From assembly GCA_934101865.1 (NCBI GenBank), contig CAKOSA010000002.1:27983-91982 (forward strand): a DNA stretch of 64,000 nt, in the 5' to 3' direction. The notes below the pieces were generated by a model. It searched no databases. It worked only from the letters and a program-made list of their open reading frames with translations, and was not told where the DNA came from. Each line of letters starts with the position of its first letter. Within the stretch, counting starts at the first letter, position 1. The position numbers and the translations under genes were made by a program. Shown one piece after another: positions 61,521-64,000 of this stretch. This DNA comes from an uncultured Bacilli bacterium. Its GTDB lineage: Bacteria; Bacillota_I; Bacilli_A; RF39; UBA660.

Positions 61521-62411
61521 CTATTCAATGATTACCTGTTCAAGTATCAAATCAATGTCATACTTCTCCTTAACCTTACCTCGAACAAATTCAATCAAAT
61601 TCACAATATCCTCACCCGTTGCCCCCCCAGCATTAATAATAAAGTTTGCGTGCTTTTCCGAAATCTTCGCACCACCAATAGAAAAGCCCTTAAGACCAAG
61701 GTCCTCAATAAGCTTGCCAGCGTGTAATCCCTCAGGATTCCTAAATACACTTCCTGCTGAAGGAAACTCTAACGGTTGAGTCTCACTCCTCTTAATAATT
61801 CTTCTCTTAACAACTTCGTGCATCTTATCCTTGTCACCCTTCTTCAAAGTAAACTCCGCTGCTACTACAAAAAAGTCCTTACTCCCCTTAAAGAAACTAT
61901 CCCTGTAAGAAAAATCAATACCATCAGCTTCCCAAACCACAATACGATTCTTATCATTAACAATCAAAACCTTGCTAAGAACACCAGCCATATCCTCATT
62001 GTAAGCCCCTGCATTCATAGCAATACTAGCTCCAACTTCTCCAGGAATAGCTCCCGCAAATTCAAGTCCCGTAAGACCCTCACTAATAGTACGAGCTGCT
62101 AATGTAACAAGCGAACAACCACCACCAGCAATAACAATATTATCCTCAACGTAAATATCATTAAATTCACTTAACCTTATGATAACACCAGCAAATCTAT
62201 TACACTTAAATATAACATTAGAGCCGTTGCCCAAAAACATAAAGCGAATCCCCTTTTCTTTACAATACTTAACAACCTTGGCTACCTTCTCATAACTATT
62301 GGGAAAAACCATATAATCACACATAACATCTAACCTGTATGTGTTACACTTCTTCAAATTAACATTCTCTTCGCACCTAATATCGTGCTTTCTAAAAAAA
62401 TCTCTTATCAC
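61521..62411 (-). CDS. murB: UDP-N-acetylmuramate dehydrogenase
   Basis: A 296-residue FAD enzyme reducing UDP-GlcNAc-enolpyruvate. FAD motifs 'RFMFLGNGSNVIF' and 'GLEFAGAIPGEVGASIAMNAGAY' are present, with the catalytic Ser in 'EFPSAGSVFRNPEG' and the end 'GLKGFSIGGAKISEKHANFIINAGGAT'. Type IIb-like length. GTG start overlapping the murG stop region by 20 bp. Confidence 0.97.
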   Translation of the reverse strand: MIRDFFRKHDIRCEENVNLKKCNTYRLDVMCDYMVFPNSYEKVAKVVKYCKEKGIRFMFLGNGSNVIFKCNRFAGVIIRLSEFNDIYVEDNIVIAGGGCSLVTLAARTISEGLTGLEFAGAIPGEVGASIAMNAGAYNEDMAGVLSKVLIVNDKNRIVVWEADGIDFSYRDSFFKGSKDFFVVAAEFTLKKGDKDKMHEVVKRRIIKRSETQPLEFPSAGSVFRNPEGLHAGKLIEDLGLKGFSIGGAKISEKHANFIINAGGATGEDIVNLIEFVRGKVKEKYDIDLILEQVIIE

Positions 62412-63486
62412 TCATCATCAAATCCTTTAACGTTTCATATATTCTACTACCACTATCCTTAATACCATACTCCCTTAAATTTCTTTTAATCTCTTCATAT
62501 TCCTTCCTATTATTAAGAAGACTATCAATTTCACTAAACAAAGTCTCCTTATTAAGATCCGCCTCCCTAATCATTCTTCCCGCTTTCTTATTAACAAGAT
62601 CCATAGCATTCATCTCTTGATGATTATTAGTAACATAAGGACTAGGAATAAAAATACTAACCGTATCAATAGCCATAATCTCACTAATCGTACTAGCACC
62701 AGCCCTAGTTACCATAATATCCGCTATCTTCATAACTCGTGGAAGATTCTCAATAAAACTAACAACCTTAACATTAGAAGGAAGCACAATATCCCTAAAC
62801 TTATCATACTGTCCCTTACCACTAACAAATAAAACCTCATAATCCTTATCCCCGAAGTCCTTTAAGAAAGAAATAAACATATCACTAATAGAACCACTAC
62901 CAAGTGACCCCATAACAATCAAAATAAGCTTCTTCCCCTCTGTAAGACCAAACTCCTTCTTACTAGCCTTCTTGGACCGCAAAGCCTCCTCACTACAAGG
63001 GTTACCCGTTAGAACAACCTTATCACGAGGAAACTCCTTCATAACACTCTCAAAGCAAACCCCAATCCTATCTGCATACTTAGTAAGATACCTATTAGAT
63101 AAACCCACTACTGAGTTCTGTTCGTGAATAAAAGTCTTTTTACCAAGTTTCTTACCAGCCCAAATAACAGGAGCTGTCACATATCCACCACATCCAATTA
63201 CAATATCCGGATTAAACTCTCTAATAATCCCCTTACAAGTACGCCTTGCTTTTAAGAAATAATGTAAAGTCTTAAAATTATCCAGAGTAAGTTTCCTCTT
63301 AAAACCATATATCGTAATACCACGAAAATCTATTCCTAACTTGGGAATAATCTCACTTTCCATACGATTATCGGTTCCAATGTAGAGAAACTCACTATCA
63401 GGCTCTTCCGCCTTGATCTTATTAATAATACTAATTGCTGGATAAATATGACCACCTGTACCACCTGCACTAATTATAACTCTCAT
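62392..63486 (-). CDS. murG: Undecaprenyldiphospho-muramoylpentapeptide GlcNAc transferase
   Basis: A 364-residue GT28 enzyme that makes lipid II from lipid I at the inner membrane face. 'MRVIISAGGTGGHIYPAISII' (G-loop), 'IGCGGYVTAPVIWAGKKLGKKTFIHEQNSVVGLSNR', 'LIVMGSLGSGSISD' and 'IMVTRAGASTISEIMAIDTVSIFIPSPYVTNNHQEMNA' are all conserved. First gene of the murG-murB-divIB operon; GAGGTGCG precedes the ATG and a TATAAT box stands at 63514-63519. Confidence 0.97.
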   Translation of the reverse strand: MRVIISAGGTGGHIYPAISIINKIKAEEPDSEFLYIGTDNRMESEIIPKLGIDFRGITIYGFKRKLTLDNFKTLHYFLKARRTCKGIIREFNPDIVIGCGGYVTAPVIWAGKKLGKKTFIHEQNSVVGLSNRYLTKYADRIGVCFESVMKEFPRDKVVLTGNPCSEEALRSKKASKKEFGLTEGKKLILIVMGSLGSGSISDMFISFLKDFGDKDYEVLFVSGKGQYDKFRDIVLPSNVKVVSFIENLPRVMKIADIMVTRAGASTISEIMAIDTVSIFIPSPYVTNNHQEMNAMDLVNKKAGRMIREADLNKETLFSEIDSLLNNRKEYEEIKRNLREYGIKDSGSRIYETLKDLMMSDKRFF

Positions 63487-63675
63487 TATCGCACCTCACG
63501 TCCTATATACTATATTATAGCAGATATTCCCAAAAAAGTAATTAAATTCTTAATAATTTGTAAAAGTTTTACTTGTGTAAAAGGCCCTATCGGGGGTAAG
63601 AAGTAATAATTTAAGTATTATATAGAAAAAATATCTATAAAAATAAAGATGTTATAGATATAATATATAGATATT

Positions 63676-63817
63676 AAAATAAATAAAGATAAGCACTCAT
63701 CGAGGGGGACGAGTGCTTAAATATGTATTATGAATTGGATTAAGTGACACCTAGCGAAGAGGTGTACTTATGTATTTGGTCTTACAGAGGGTGTTAGTTG
63801 TAAAACCAAATAACACC
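63676..63817 (-). ncRNA. Candidate structured RNA with pseudoknot, or leader of murG
   Basis: About 140 nt. From the 5' end: GGTGTTA can pair with TAACACC, and ATTTGGTTTTAC with GTAAGACCAAAT. The four segments alternate, which gives an H-type pseudoknot (63771-63818). Then GTACACCT/AGGTGT-c-AC hairpin, and a terminator AAGCACTCG/GAGTGCTT (63691-63718) followed by TTTATTTATTTT. It begins at a consensus promoter. murG starts 190 bp further on, but has its own -10 box, so this may be an independent small RNA. Confidence 0.65.
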
Positions 63818-63821
63818 TAAT

Positions 63822-63849
63822 ATTATATCGTATTTTATATTTTTGTCAA
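63822..63849 (-). promoter_or_regulatory. Consensus promoter of the structured RNA upstream of murG
   Basis: TTGACA (63844-63849), 16 bp, TATAAT (63822-63827) on the minus strand. To its right, 63850-64000 shows no gene I can support. Confidence 0.8.
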
Positions 63850-64000
63850 GCTTTTTTTCAGAAAATTTTTCACTATTTATTAAAAATAAAAAAAAGAAGT
63901 ACATATAAAGATGTTGTTCAATAAATTATTTTGGAATATTTAATAATATTCGCCATAATTATCTATTTGATAAATATGGGTATAAAAAATTCTGGCCCAA

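Overview
The window is chromosomal DNA from a very AT-rich, Gram-positive-type bacterium. It is probably an uncultured, small-genome member of the Bacilli (RF39- or Erysipelotrichales/Mollicutes-like). The evidence is lipoteichoic acid genes, murG-murB-divIB, a GtrA/YfhO teichoic acid glycosylation set, sigma-A-type promoters (TTGACA or close variants, 16-18 bp, TATAAT), strong AGGAGG ribosome binding sites and NPxTG sorting signals. TGA is used as a stop codon, so the code is the standard bacterial one. The + strand is C-rich over most of the window and most genes lie on the minus strand. I read the minus strand as the leading strand. This taxonomic placement is inference.

Layout. 0-9 kb: a partial membrane-anchored protein, a secreted cell-wall amidase, a RelB/DinJ antitoxin with a toxin remnant, trmB, an Rpn-family nuclease gene and two NPxTG-anchored surface proteins. 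9-15 kb: a GT4 glycosyltransferase, folD, an acyl-CoA synthetase with an E2/CAT-like acyltransferase, a PAP2 phosphatase and a HAM1-like pyrophosphatase. 15-21 kb: a second Rpn gene, a head-to-tail dimer of one IS30-family element and a broken third Rpn gene. 21-29.5 kb (+ strand): an LtaS-YfhO-GT2-GtrA operon, a DUF4143 ATPase and tmcAL. 29.5-33.6 kb: three TasA/camelysin-like secreted proteins and an AlbA_2 protein. 34-41.6 kb: an F1-like ATPase operon. 41.7-50 kb: four large secreted proteins sharing one C-terminal domain, with an AbiEi-like protein and a second DUF4143 ATPase between them. 50.3-50.95 kb: two tandem structured RNA genes. 51-63.5 kb: rseP, cdsA, a pseudopilin, a polysaccharide deacetylase, an HD protein, RhuM-Fic, MscS, YhcG, hemW, ung, two more pilin-like genes, then divIB-murB-murG. 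63.7-63.8 kb: a structured RNA with a likely pseudoknot.

Main points of interest. (1) The ATPase operon encodes catalytically intact alpha and beta subunits, but its c-like subunit has no acidic residue in either membrane helix and the locus has no a subunit. It is therefore unlikely to be an ordinary proton or sodium ATP synthase and resembles the F1-like/X0 ATPases known from Mollicutes. (2) Two surface-protein genes share a leader that combines a short ORF, a run of ten G in that ORF, two small hairpins and a terminator. Changing the G count changes where leader translation stops relative to the terminator, which suggests phase-variable attenuation. (3) The tandem RNAs at 50.3-50.95 kb have their own promoters and a compensatory change in their closing helix. 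(4) A short motif, GGCCCTATCGGGGGTA, recurs across the window in both coding and intergenic DNA.

How the genes fit together. Several groups point to the cell envelope: precursor synthesis and division (murG, murB, divIB), lipid and teichoic acid synthesis (cdsA, the GT4 enzyme, LtaS, YfhO/GT2/GtrA), and many exported or wall-attached proteins whose expression appears to be individually controlled. The Rpn genes, IS30 dimer, broken toxin gene, Fic, AbiEi and DUF4143 proteins form the accessory fraction.
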